Below, piece by piece: positions 1-6,915 of a stretch of 8,432 bases of DNA. The stretch covers positions 1 to 8,432 of the forward strand of contig JAFTEK010000199.1 of the NCBI GenBank assembly GCA_017453705.1, read 5' to 3'. Made by a program: the position numbers and the translations under genes. Below the pieces are notes generated by a model, which saw only the letters and a list, made by a program, of their open reading frames with translations, was not told where the DNA came from and ran no database searches. This DNA is from Treponema sp. (GTDB taxonomy: Bacteria; Spirochaetota; Spirochaetia; Treponematales; Treponemataceae). Every line of letters starts with the position of its first letter. Position 1 is the stretch's first letter.

Positions 1-3000
1 ATCTGCCTCTCAAGGTCATTAAACCTGCCTGTAAATTCAGCTCCTATATCCTGGGTCTGGGTCGTCAGGCTGGCAGAAAGGGCTGCTATCTTGCCGCTCA
101 AATCAGAACTAATGCTGGCAACCCTCTCATTGAACGCATCATTCAAGCCAGTTGACTTGTCGGTAATCGTCGCATTTATCTCATTGGAGAAGTTATTCAC
201 CCTCTTCTCCAGCTCATCCTTCTTGTTCTTAAGGGTATCCTGGATACGGGCATTGTAGTCCTCAATGTTTTTGAGGTATACAGCCGCACTCTTGTTATAC
301 TTGTCAAGGGCATTCTTGGTACGAAGATCAATGTCCTGTGTAATCTCCTCAAACTGCTCATCAAGCCCTTTGACCGCAGCCTTCGTCCTGTCGTCAATCG
401 TCCGCTCCATGCCCCCTGTCTTTTCTGAAACCTCCTGCTCAAGGGCAGCGATTTTCTCAGCGGAAGTCCTCTCTATATTAGAAATCTTCCCATTAAATTC
501 AGCAGTACTGAATTCCAAGTCTGCTTCTATCTTGTGGAGACGGTCTTCGGCATCGGCCTTAAGGGAATCCGTCTTCTGTTCAATCTCATCACGGATAGAA
601 GCAACGTTTTCTTCGAGCGACTTCCTAAGCCCCTCACTACGGTTTGTAACCTCACCGATATACCCATCTGCCAAAGCCCTGTACTCTGCAAGGGCATTTG
701 CAGACTTCTCGGCGACATCCTCCTGAAGTCTTCCAATTCTGGATTCAACATCAGAGGACAGGGAAGCAGTTCTAGAGCTGACACTTTTATCAAGATCCTC
801 TATTTTATTAAATACATCATCTCCCATCTGGCTCAAGCGGGAATTGCAAGACTGGGCAAACTCATCAAGATTCTTGGAAAGCATAGAAGTTCTGGAGTCC
901 ACATCATCACCGACAGTTCCATACCTCTCCTCAATATTTTCCTTTATCTGGGAAATTCTTTCATCTAGGCTGGAGCCAAGTGACTCCCCGGCCTTCGCCA
1001 GTTCATCCGCGAACGACTGGGACTTATCGTCCAGCTGCCTTTCCATATCAGAGAAACGTTCACCGACCGTCTTTGAAAGGCTATCAATTCGCTCATCCAG
1101 TCCACGCTCAACACCATCAGCCTTATCAGAAAGCTCTGTTGAAATACCCTCTATCCGTTCAAGAACATGGGATTCTACACCGTCAGCCTTGTTAGAAAGC
1201 CCGTTTGAAATACCATCTATCCGTTCAAGGATACCAGACTCCACGCTGTCCGCCTTGTTAGAAAGTCCACTTGCAATGCCCTCTATCCTCTCAAGGATAC
1301 TGGATTCCACACCGTCAGCCTTATCCGACATAGCGGACGAAATGCCTTCAAGCCTATCTGACAAGGCATTCTCCACACTACCGGCCTTTCCATACAATTC
1401 ATCAGAAAGCTTGGAAATTCGCTCGCTAATGGAAGTTTCCAAATCCCCAGATTTTCCGTCAAGCATATCAGAAAGACCTGCAATTCTTTCTACGATAGCA
1501 GATTCCACACCGTCAGTCTTAGACAAAAGCTCCTCTGAAAGCCTGCCTATCTTCTCATTCAAGGAATTTTCTGTGCCAGCAGTCTTTGCATTGATTGCAT
1601 TCTCAAGTTCCGTAAGTTTTTCATTCAGGGAGTCATGCAAATTGCCTGTTCGCTCATCCACCTCGACAGTATACTTCTTTGCTTCCTCCTGGTACCTCTC
1701 CACAGCCTCGCGGGTTTCATCTTGTGCAAGTTTCGCAGCCTGAGACAGCTGCTCATTGACAGTATTTCTAAGAGAAGTGCTCTCATCCCCGACCTGGGCA
1801 TTTATCTGATTAACAAGACTGTCCAGCTCGTCAATCCTTCCATTCAGCTGAGAAGCAAGGTCTTCAATCCTGCTAGAAGCATCTGTGTCAATAGAGCCTG
1901 TCCTTTCTGCAACATCAGAGGAAATCTGAGACAAACGCTCCTCCAGGCCTGCTTTTATCTCAGAAACCCTGGCCTCAAGCTCCGCCTTGGCAGACTCACT
2001 TTCCGCATTGTAGCGGGCAACAGAATCTTCCGTCTGCTGGCGAACATCGCCGGTAAGTTTTCCCAGCTCATCAAGCACAGACTTTGCAAGGGCAGAGGTC
2101 TCCTTCTTTATATGGGAATCCAGCTTGGCAGACCTGTCCTTCAAATCGGAAATTCTCTTGGAAAGGGATTCCTCAAGTTTGTCCGTGTCCGATGACAGGG
2201 CATCCCTCAAAGACTCAATTCGTTTCTTAACATCCCCCTCAAAGTCATCAGAACGCTTGGCAAAGACAGTCCGCATGGACTCCGAAGCTTCCTGAAGGGC
2301 AGCCATAAGGGAAGAATGTTTCTCGCTGTAACTCTCATCAGCATTCCGCCTTGCCTCATCAAGGGCTGCATTGAACGAAGAGAGCTTACTGTCAAACTCC
2401 TGCCGGGTTCCCTCTATCACACCGTCAAGACGTGACTGTAACGTAGCGTCAATATTGTCAATCCTGTCAGAAAGAGCAGAAGTCCTCTCGTCAAGATCCG
2501 ACTGCAGAACACCTGTCCTGCTTGCTATGTCACCAGCAAGAGCAGCTACCCTCTGTTCAAGATCCGACTGAAGGCTGCCTGTCCTCTCCGAAATGCCATC
2601 AGCAAGGGACGCGGTTCTCTGCTCCAAGTCAGACTGCAAGGCTCCTGTCCGCCCCGCAATATCATCAGCAAGGGATGCAGCCTTCTGCTCCAAGTCAGAC
2701 CGCAAGGCTCCTGTCCGCCCCGCAATATCATCAGCAAGGGATGCAGCCTTCTGCTCCAAGTCAGACTGCAAGGCTCCAGTCCGCCCCACAATATCACTGG
2801 CAAGGTTCGTAGCCCTCTTCTCCAACTCGGCGGAGCTTTCATCCAAGCGTGACTGCAGGGAAGCCGTCTTTTCCGCCATCTCGCTCTCTATCTTGGCAGC
2901 CTTCTCCCCGAATTTGCTGTGCCAGCCGTCCGTTGTCTCGTCCAAAGCCTGCTGCATGGCCGCGGAGCGCTGGTCAATACGCGAAGATATTGCTTCTATG

Positions 3001-4316
3001 CTTCTGTTAAAAATGTCCTCAAGTGCAAGGCTCTGATCCTTGAACTGACCTTCAAGCTCCACCTTGCGCTGACCATAAAGCTTTTCCAAGCTGTCTATAG
3101 CACTGTTTATCGCGTTGTTTATCGTGTCAGTAGTATCGGAAAAACGCTCCTGCAAGTCCGCCTGACTTCCCATCACAGAGGAAGAAAGCTCATCGCTTTT
3201 CTGCTGAACCCGCTTCTCAAGCCCCCTGGCCACATCATCAAAAGCGTCCTCTATCTGTGCAATCCTGTTGTTGAATATATCCTCAAGGGCGTTCTTCTTG
3301 TCGCTGAATGTAGAATCCAACACCCCCGTTCTTTCCGCTATTGCATCGTTAAGTATGTTTATCTTGTCCTCTAGATCGCCCGTCAACTCGGCAGTTTTTT
3401 CTTCGACATATGTTGAAAGGTCGAGTTTGCGCTGTACAAAAAGCCTCTCAAAGTCTTTGCTGGATTCCTGATAAGAGGAGTCAAAAGCACGGGTCTTGTT
3501 CTCCAAGTCTTTCTGGACTCCCTGAACCTTGCCGTCTATGTAGTCAGACAGCTTCTTTACGCTATCCTCCATGCTGCTGATTATCTCGCTCTGATGACTT
3601 TTTAGTCTGTCCTTGAGCGTATCAAATGCATCATGCTCCAAGTTCGCCGCCGCCTCCGCAGCATTGTCGTAGGCAGCCTTTATATCAGAGTTTATTTTAT
3701 CCAATATCTCCTGATTTGCCCCAAGGTATTTCTGGGTGGACTCATCTATAGTCCGGGCCCGCTCCTCGTACTTCTCCAACAGCCCATTCTCTATTCCTTT
3801 GAGCTGCTCCAAGTTCTTCTCGGAAAAACGCCTGACAGTCTCATCAACCCTGCGCTCAATAGCCCCCATCTTCTTGTCCTGGGTAAGCAGCCTGTTATTG
3901 TACCTATCGATTACGTCAGCCTCGTCCTGAACCTTCTGAAGGTTCTCCTCCACGGCAACAGTCATCTCCAGCAGGTTTTTTACAATCTCGTCATATCCAT
4001 TTATACGATCCCCGATGTTCTGAACATTGTCTATCGTGTTCTGAAGCTTCTCGGCATCAGTCCTTAAGTCGGAAATCTGCTGCTCAAGCCTCTTTACGGC
4101 GGCCTTAGCCTCTATGTCCTTGCTTTCAAGCTCATTTCCAGATACAGAAAGGTGTTCCTGCTGTTTCTTGAAGTATTCGTCAAACTCCCCCAACCTCTTG
4201 TCAGCATAACGCCTGACCTTTTCCATAGAATTGTCATTTCTGTCCCGACCGCGCATCCATACGGTAAGAGAAGCAGACAGTATCACTGATATAACGATAC
4301 CAAGAAGAGCTATCAC
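1..4316 (-). CDS. Giant membrane-anchored coiled-coil protein (SpiroCoCo-like), 3' end beyond window
   Basis: The frame is open for 1438 codons from a GTG start (4316-4314) to the left edge, with no stop. An in-frame TAA lies two codons upstream (4322-4320), so the GTG is the first possible start; GGTGGGG sits 7 bases before it. Residues 2-20 form a hydrophobic segment (VIALLGIVISVILSASLTV) followed by W20 and arginines at 22, 24 and 26. This predicts a signal anchor with the N-terminus outside and the long C-terminal part in the cytoplasm. The remainder is rich in E, D, K, R, Q, S, A and L with regular hydrophobic spacing typical of coiled coils. I found no proline and only one cysteine (about residue 1157). 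Two blocks of 22-residue repeats lie at residues 502-633 and about 980-1089. From memory it fits the spirochaetal family named SpiroCoCo; function is unknown to me. A cytoskeletal, scaffolding or envelope-shape role is plausible by analogy with other anchored coiled-coil proteins such as EzrA, but unproven. Confidence 0.9.
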   Translation of the reverse strand, partial: MIALLGIVISVILSASLTVWMRGRDRNDNSMEKVRRYADKRLGEFDEYFKKQQEHLSVSGNELESKDIEAKAAVKRLEQQISDLRTDAEKLQNTIDNVQNIGDRINGYDEIVKNLLEMTVAVEENLQKVQDEADVIDRYNNRLLTQDKKMGAIERRVDETVRRFSEKNLEQLKGIENGLLEKYEERARTIDESTQKYLGANQEILDKINSDIKAAYDNAAEAAANLEHDAFDTLKDRLKSHQSEIISSMEDSVKKLSDYIDGKVQGVQKDLENKTRAFDSSYQESSKDFERLFVQRKLDLSTYVEEKTAELTGDLEDKINILNDAIAERTGVLDSTFSDKKNALEDIFNNRIAQIEDAFDDVARGLEKRVQQKSDELSSSVMGSQADLQERFSDTTDTINNAINSAIDSLEKLYGQRKVELEGQFKDQSLALEDIFNRSIEAISSRIDQRSAAMQQALDETTDGWHSKFGEKAAKIESEMAEKTASLQSRLDESSAELEKRATNLASDIVGRTGALQSDLEQKAASLADDIAGRTGALRSDLEQKAASLADDIAGRTGALQSDLEQRTASLADGISERTGSLQSDLEQRVAALAGDIASRTGVLQSDLDERTSALSDRIDNIDATLQSRLDGVIEGTRQEFDSKLSSFNAALDEARRNADESYSEKHSSLMAALQEASESMRTVFAKRSDDFEGDVKKRIESLRDALSSDTDKLEESLSKRISDLKDRSAKLDSHIKKETSALAKSVLDELGKLTGDVRQQTEDSVARYNAESESAKAELEARVSEIKAGLEERLSQISSDVAERTGSIDTDASSRIEDLASQLNGRIDELDSLVNQINAQVGDESTSLRNTVNEQLSQAAKLAQDETREAVERYQEEAKKYTVEVDERTGNLHDSLNEKLTELENAINAKTAGTENSLNEKIGRLSEELLSKTDGVESAIVERIAGLSDMLDGKSGDLETSISERISKLSDELYGKAGSVENALSDRLEGISSAMSDKADGVESSILERIEGIASGLSNKADSVESGILERIDGISNGLSNKADGVESHVLERIEGISTELSDKADGVERGLDERIDSLSKTVGERFSDMERQLDDKSQSFADELAKAGESLGSSLDERISQIKENIEERYGTVGDDVDSRTSMLSKNLDEFAQSCNSRLSQMGDDVFNKIEDLDKSVSSRTASLSSDVESRIGRLQEDVAEKSANALAEYRALADGYIGEVTNRSEGLRKSLEENVASIRDEIEQKTDSLKADAEDRLHKIEADLEFSTAEFNGKISNIERTSAEKIAALEQEVSEKTGGMERTIDDRTKAAVKGLDEQFEEITQDIDLRTKNALDKYNKSAAVYLKNIEDYNARIQDTLKNKKDELEKRVNNFSNEINATITDKSTGLNDAFNERVASISSDLSGKIAALSASLTTQTQDIGAEFTGRFNDLERQ
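1050..1379 (-). repeat. Second block of 66-bp repeats with a different 22-residue motif
   Basis: Residues about 980-1089 contain four clear 22-residue units and a weaker fifth. The consensus begins GVES-ILERI-GI and ends LS-KAD. Plus-strand landmarks such as GAAATACC and close variants recur at 1141, 1207, 1273 and 1339, exactly 66 bases apart. Hydrophobic positions (V2, I6, I10, I13, L17, A21) follow the same 4-4-3 spacing as the block at 2418-2813, although the residues differ. Confidence 0.85.
2418..2813 (-). repeat. Six tandem 66-bp (22-residue) repeats in the coiled-coil gene
   Basis: Residues 502-633 of the coiled-coil protein divide into six consecutive 22-residue units. Each unit is two 11-residue halves, typified by AASLADDIAGR and TGALQSDLEQK. 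Hydrophobic or small residues follow a 4-4-3 spacing (L4, I8, T12, L15, L19, then A1 of the next unit), which is a hendecad rather than heptad pattern. At DNA level 2641-2706 and 2707-2772 are near-identical, with one difference in 66 bases. The outer units have diverged progressively, which suggests growth by tandem duplication. Confidence 0.9.
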
Positions 4317-4323
4317 TTTTTAT

Positions 4324-4330
4324 CCCCACC
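4324..4330 (-). promoter_or_regulatory. Probable ribosome binding site before the GTG start
   Basis: The minus strand reads GGTGGGG, 7 bases before the GTG at 4316. It is an imperfect Shine-Dalgarno match, but its spacing is right and the in-frame TAA just upstream leaves no earlier start. Confidence 0.4.
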
Positions 4331-4367
4331 CACTAACAACACATTAAAGCATTATATATAATAGAAC

Positions 4368-4396
4368 ATTATACATCATTTACTGGTTTAAAACAA
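4368..4396 (-). promoter_or_regulatory. Sigma-70-type promoter for the coiled-coil gene
   Basis: On the minus strand TTGTTT (4396-4391) is followed after exactly 17 bases by a perfect TATAAT (4373-4368). Transcription would start near 4361, giving a leader of about 45 bases before the GTG at 4316. The -35 hexamer lies inside the last codons of the HAD gene. A second TATAAT at 4356-4351 has no convincing -35 partner. The promoter suggests the coiled-coil gene can be expressed independently of the HAD gene. Confidence 0.6.
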
Positions 4397-5054
4397 TATT
4401 TTTAAGCTGCCTATAGCTTGAGAAGGATATGTCGGCATCAGGACACCCCCTGCCAAACAGTTTCTTAAAGCCCTGCATCAAATAGGCACTTTTCATTCCA
4501 TAGCCTTTGGCCCCCCGGACATCATACTTTACGCTGTTGCCTACATAAAGGATTTCCGATGGAGACAGCCCAAGTTTCTTGGCCAGGATGCCAAAGGGAT
4601 ACACGGAGGGCTTTAGAGCACCCGACTCCTCACTGCCTATGCACACGTCACACAAAGTACGCAACCCCCAGAGCCTTCCTTTCTGCTCTGGAGGAAAATC
4701 CGAGAGAATACCTATCTTAAGCCCAGCGGACTTGAATGCAACGAGGGTCTGGTACACGTCAGGGAATGTCTTTATCTTGAAAAAGTAAGGTTTTAGCCCC
4801 TCATAGCAGATTTCGCTTATCAAAAGCTTGGCATAGTCGCTCTCACATCCCAGCTCTTTTGCAAGCAGGCGGCCTTGGTACTCAAAGAAATCCGGCAGGG
4901 GGGCGGTTTGGTGAAGGACTTTCCTAACCTTGTTGTACTTGAGGAAAAAGCGCAAATGGCGGACAAAGTAAGGGGCAATCCTTACATACAGCCGCCAGGA
5001 TGGGTAGAGGGTTCCATCAATGTCAAACGCCACTGCCTTTATGCCGCCAAACAT
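4380..5054 (-). CDS. HAD-superfamily hydrolase (probable phosphatase), 224 residues
   Basis: This is a haloacid-dehalogenase-type hydrolase, probably a cytoplasmic phosphatase using an aspartyl-phosphate intermediate. All four HAD motifs are visible, numbered from ATG 5054. Motif I is FDIDGT with nucleophile D11 and D13. Motif II is S118 in GILSD. Motif III is K148 in GALKPS. Motif IV is GNSVKYD with N173 and D178, followed by RGAKGYGM. The helical cap falls at about residues 20-100, as in subfamily I. The frame is open upstream to TTG 5123, with an ATG at 5102, which would add up to 23 hydrophobic residues. I prefer ATG 5054 because family members usually begin a few residues before motif I, but none of the starts has a good ribosome binding site. 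It is divergent from the phospholipid operon, and its stop lies 63 bp before the coiled-coil gene. The substrate cannot be told from sequence; a link to lipid metabolism is only positional. Confidence 0.85.
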   Translation of the reverse strand: MFGGIKAVAFDIDGTLYPSWRLYVRIAPYFVRHLRFFLKYNKVRKVLHQTAPLPDFFEYQGRLLAKELGCESDYAKLLISEICYEGLKPYFFKIKTFPDVYQTLVAFKSAGLKIGILSDFPPEQKGRLWGLRTLCDVCIGSEESGALKPSVYPFGILAKKLGLSPSEILYVGNSVKYDVRGAKGYGMKSAYLMQGFKKLFGRGCPDADISFSSYRQLKNIVLNQ

Positions 5055-5167
5055 GAATAACAGTATATCAGCATATAGGGCAGCTGGCAAGTAGCAAAGC
5101 ATAATCGCAAAAATAACAAGCAAGCTTTACATTTTTCCACAAAATATGCTAAAATCCGCTTAGGGTT
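5055..5167. other. Divergent intergenic region between HAD gene and phospholipid operon
   Basis: If the HAD protein starts at ATG 5054, this 113-bp gap must hold promoters for both directions; if it starts at TTG 5123 the gap is only 44 bp. The sequence is AT-rich. The plus-strand promoter candidate is listed separately. I found no convincing minus-strand -35/-10 pair and no clear operator palindrome. Confidence 0.5.
5126..5155 (+). promoter_or_regulatory. Candidate promoter for the phospholipid operon
   Basis: TTTACA (5126-5131) and TAAAAT (5150-5155) are separated by 18 bases in the AT-rich gap between the divergent HAD gene and the operon. The predicted transcription start, near 5162, leaves only about 6 bases before ATG 5168, so the message would be nearly leaderless. 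An alternative -10, TATGCT at 5145, is too close to this -35. The match is moderate. Confidence 0.35.
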
Positions 5168-6190
5168 ATGAAGAAAAAAATCCTGTGGGCTGTAATAACA
5201 CTGTGTCTGTCAGTGCTTACGATAATCGCACTTTTCTATAACGGCGGGCTTTCTCTGGCAGAGCTTTGGCAGGACATAAAAAATGCCTGCGATTTTTGGC
5301 TTATCCTTGCGGCCATCTGCATCTTTGGCTTCATTTTCTTTGAGGGACGCTCCCTTGTCCTAATCCTTCGGACCCTGGGCTATCCTGCAAAAAAACGCCG
5401 GGGATTCCTTTACGCCGCCGCGGACATATATTTTTCTTCCATAACCCCCTCCGCTACGGGCGGGCAGCCGGCCAGCGCATATTTCATGCACAAGGATGGC
5501 ATCTCCGGGAGCGCGGTAATAGTCTCCCTGATTTTGAACCTTACAATGTACACCCTTGCGATAGTCAGCCTGGGAGTCCTGACCGTAATCTTCTTTCCCT
5601 GGGTATTCATGGAATTCAACCCCGCCTGCAAGATTATGATTCTCTTCGGCATTTTCGCAATGATGCTGCTGGCTCTTTTCTTTGTCATACTGCTGAAAAA
5701 ACAGGATTTCTTGATAAATATTGGAGAGATTATCGTTTCTACCCTGAATAAGCTACATTGCAGAACTGCCGCCATAAAGACACGCGAAAAACTGCACAAT
5801 GCAATAAAAAAATACAACGAATGTGTTGAACTTTTGTCCGGCAAAAAAAAACTCCTGCTCAAAACATATCTGCTTAATATCCTGCAAAGAACCCTGCACA
5901 TACTGGTGACAGTGTTCTGCTATTACGCCATGCATGGCCAGATAGGCGATGGCCTGAAGGTATTCGCCATCCAAACCTATGTCGTGCTTGGCTCCAATTT
6001 CATTCCCGTTCCGGGTGCGGTCGGAATCTCTGAGTACATGATGTACCATGGTTATATAATGCTGCTGGACGATGAATCCTCCTATACGCTTGCAATCCTA
6101 AGCAGGGGAATCTCTTTCTATACTTGCTGCATTATAAGCATCTCCACGGTGCTGCTGGGTTATATACTGCTTCGTCTCAGAGAAAAATAA
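5168..6190 (+). CDS. Flippase-like membrane protein (UPF0104 / LPG-synthase transmembrane domain family)
   Basis: This 340-residue polytopic inner-membrane protein belongs to the family of the membrane half of MprF and of E. coli YbhN. It lacks the soluble aminoacyl-transferase domain of full-length MprF, so it should not make lysyl-phosphatidylglycerol by itself. Family signatures are TPSATGGQPASAYF (residues 93-106) and the late FIPVPGAVGISEY (278-290). Hydrophobic segments are visible at about 5-23, 43-68, 115-143, 155-176, 231-254, 264-280 and 306-335. The basic stretch at about 195-229 is probably a cytoplasmic loop. ATG 5168 starts a typical MKKK N-terminus; AGGG lies only 2 bases before it, so the ribosome binding site is poor. 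It is the first gene of a tight cluster, 11 bp before the phosphatidylserine synthase gene. Lipid translocation is inferred from family and context; the substrate is unknown. Confidence 0.85.
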   Translation: MKKKILWAVITLCLSVLTIIALFYNGGLSLAELWQDIKNACDFWLILAAICIFGFIFFEGRSLVLILRTLGYPAKKRRGFLYAAADIYFSSITPSATGGQPASAYFMHKDGISGSAVIVSLILNLTMYTLAIVSLGVLTVIFFPWVFMEFNPACKIMILFGIFAMMLLALFFVILLKKQDFLINIGEIIVSTLNKLHCRTAAIKTREKLHNAIKKYNECVELLSGKKKLLLKTYLLNILQRTLHILVTVFCYYAMHGQIGDGLKVFAIQTYVVLGSNFIPVPGAVGISEYMMYHGYIMLLDDESSYTLAILSRGISFYTCCIISISTVLLGYILLRLREK

Positions 6191-6193
6191 GGA
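6189..6193 (+). promoter_or_regulatory. Ribosome binding site deciding the pssA start
   Basis: AAGGA overlaps the stop codon of the preceding gene and ends 8 bases before ATG 6202. It supports this start over the longer open frame reaching back to 6124, which would add 26 residues read from inside the upstream gene. Confidence 0.6.
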
Positions 6194-6201
6194 CAAGAAT
6201 T

Positions 6202-6909
6202 ATGATTGGATTCTACGATTACACTGTGATTCTCACATATCTCTCCATGGTCTCGGCGACAACAGGAATCATGCTCTGCCTGAACGACATAGGACACCCT
6301 TACCTGGGCATGTTCTTTCTTATGTTCTGCGGTCTGTGCGATGCCTTTGACGGCAAGGTCGCAAGAACAAAAAAAGGGCGGACCGACCAGATGAAGAAAT
6401 TCGGCATCCAGATAGACTCCCTCTCAGACCTAGTGGCTTTCGGTGTACTTCCAGCCTGCATAGGAATTGCCATGCTCAGGAGCAGCATTGAATTCTCGAT
6501 TTTCCCAGATTTCAAGTTCCTGCATCTTGCTGACAAACCCATAGTCACAAAGCTCATTCTCACGGCTATTGCCATACTGTACGCACTCGCAGCGATGATA
6601 CGGCTGGCATACTTCAACGTGACAGAGGAAGAGCGGCAGGAAACTGATAAAAACACACGGAAAGTATTCACAGGACTTCCAGTTACCAGCGCAGCTATTG
6701 TTTTCCCCACAATCCTGCTCATACACATATTCAGCAAGGCAGACCTGACACTTTTGTATTTTGTATTCCTTGCAGTGGTTGGTTTCCTATTCATTTCCAG
6801 AATACAGGTAAAAAAACCGACCATGCGCGGTCTCATGATTCTTATAGCCATAGGTGCAGTAGAAGCAGCCATTCTTGCATTCGTCTTCATCGTAATGAGG
6901 CGGCAGTAA
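6202..6909 (+). CDS. pssA: CDP-diacylglycerol--serine O-phosphatidyltransferase (phosphatidylserine synthase)
   Basis: This 235-residue integral membrane enzyme of the CDP-alcohol phosphatidyltransferase family would join CDP-diacylglycerol and L-serine to give phosphatidylserine and CMP. The catalytic motif is present: D47 and D50-G51, A54-R55, G68, D72 and D76, the aspartates binding metal and CDP. The segment between R55 and G68 is 12 residues instead of the usual 8. FGIQIDSLSDLVAFGVLP (67-84), IRLAYFN (133-139) and FTGLP (156-160) resemble PssA rather than phosphatidylglycerophosphate or cardiolipin synthases. Several hydrophobic spans follow, at about 10-26, 35-47, 116-137, 163-178, 183-199 and 210-232. 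The gene follows the flippase-like gene by 11 bp and precedes the phosphatidylserine decarboxylase gene by 6 bp, which strongly supports serine as the alcohol. Another CDP-alcohol specificity is possible but less likely. Confidence 0.88.
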   Translation: MIGFYDYTVILTYLSMVSATTGIMLCLNDIGHPYLGMFFLMFCGLCDAFDGKVARTKKGRTDQMKKFGIQIDSLSDLVAFGVLPACIGIAMLRSSIEFSIFPDFKFLHLADKPIVTKLILTAIAILYALAAMIRLAYFNVTEEERQETDKNTRKVFTGLPVTSAAIVFPTILLIHIFSKADLTLLYFVFLAVVGFLFISRIQVKKPTMRGLMILIAIGAVEAAILAFVFIVMRRQ

Positions 6910-6915
6910 GGCAAG

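Noticed and set aside
2418..2813. Possible CRISPR array or non-coding tandem repeat
   Set aside because: The 66-bp units are contiguous with no unique spacers, in frame, and vary in a protein-conserving way.
197..2842. Short minus-strand open frames in another phase within 197-2842
   Set aside because: All lie in one alternative phase inside the coiled-coil gene and simply reread its repeats.
265..4067. Long plus-strand open frames opposite the coiled-coil gene, including ones of 150-300 codons
   Set aside because: They are antisense to a continuous 1438-codon frame. Their serine- and arginine-rich repetitive translations are what the complement of a biased coiled-coil sequence produces, and none resembles a known protein.
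4317..4379. Intrinsic terminator between the HAD and coiled-coil genes
   Set aside because: The gap is AT-rich but has no GC-rich stem followed by a T run; it reads as a promoter instead.
5168..6190. Full lysylphosphatidylglycerol synthase (MprF)
   Set aside because: At 340 residues only the transmembrane domain is present; the soluble aminoacyl-transferase domain is absent.
6124..6201. Longer N-terminus for phosphatidylserine synthase
   Set aside because: It overlaps the upstream gene by 67 bases, lacks membrane-enzyme character, and the ribosome binding site at 6189-6193 points to ATG 6202.
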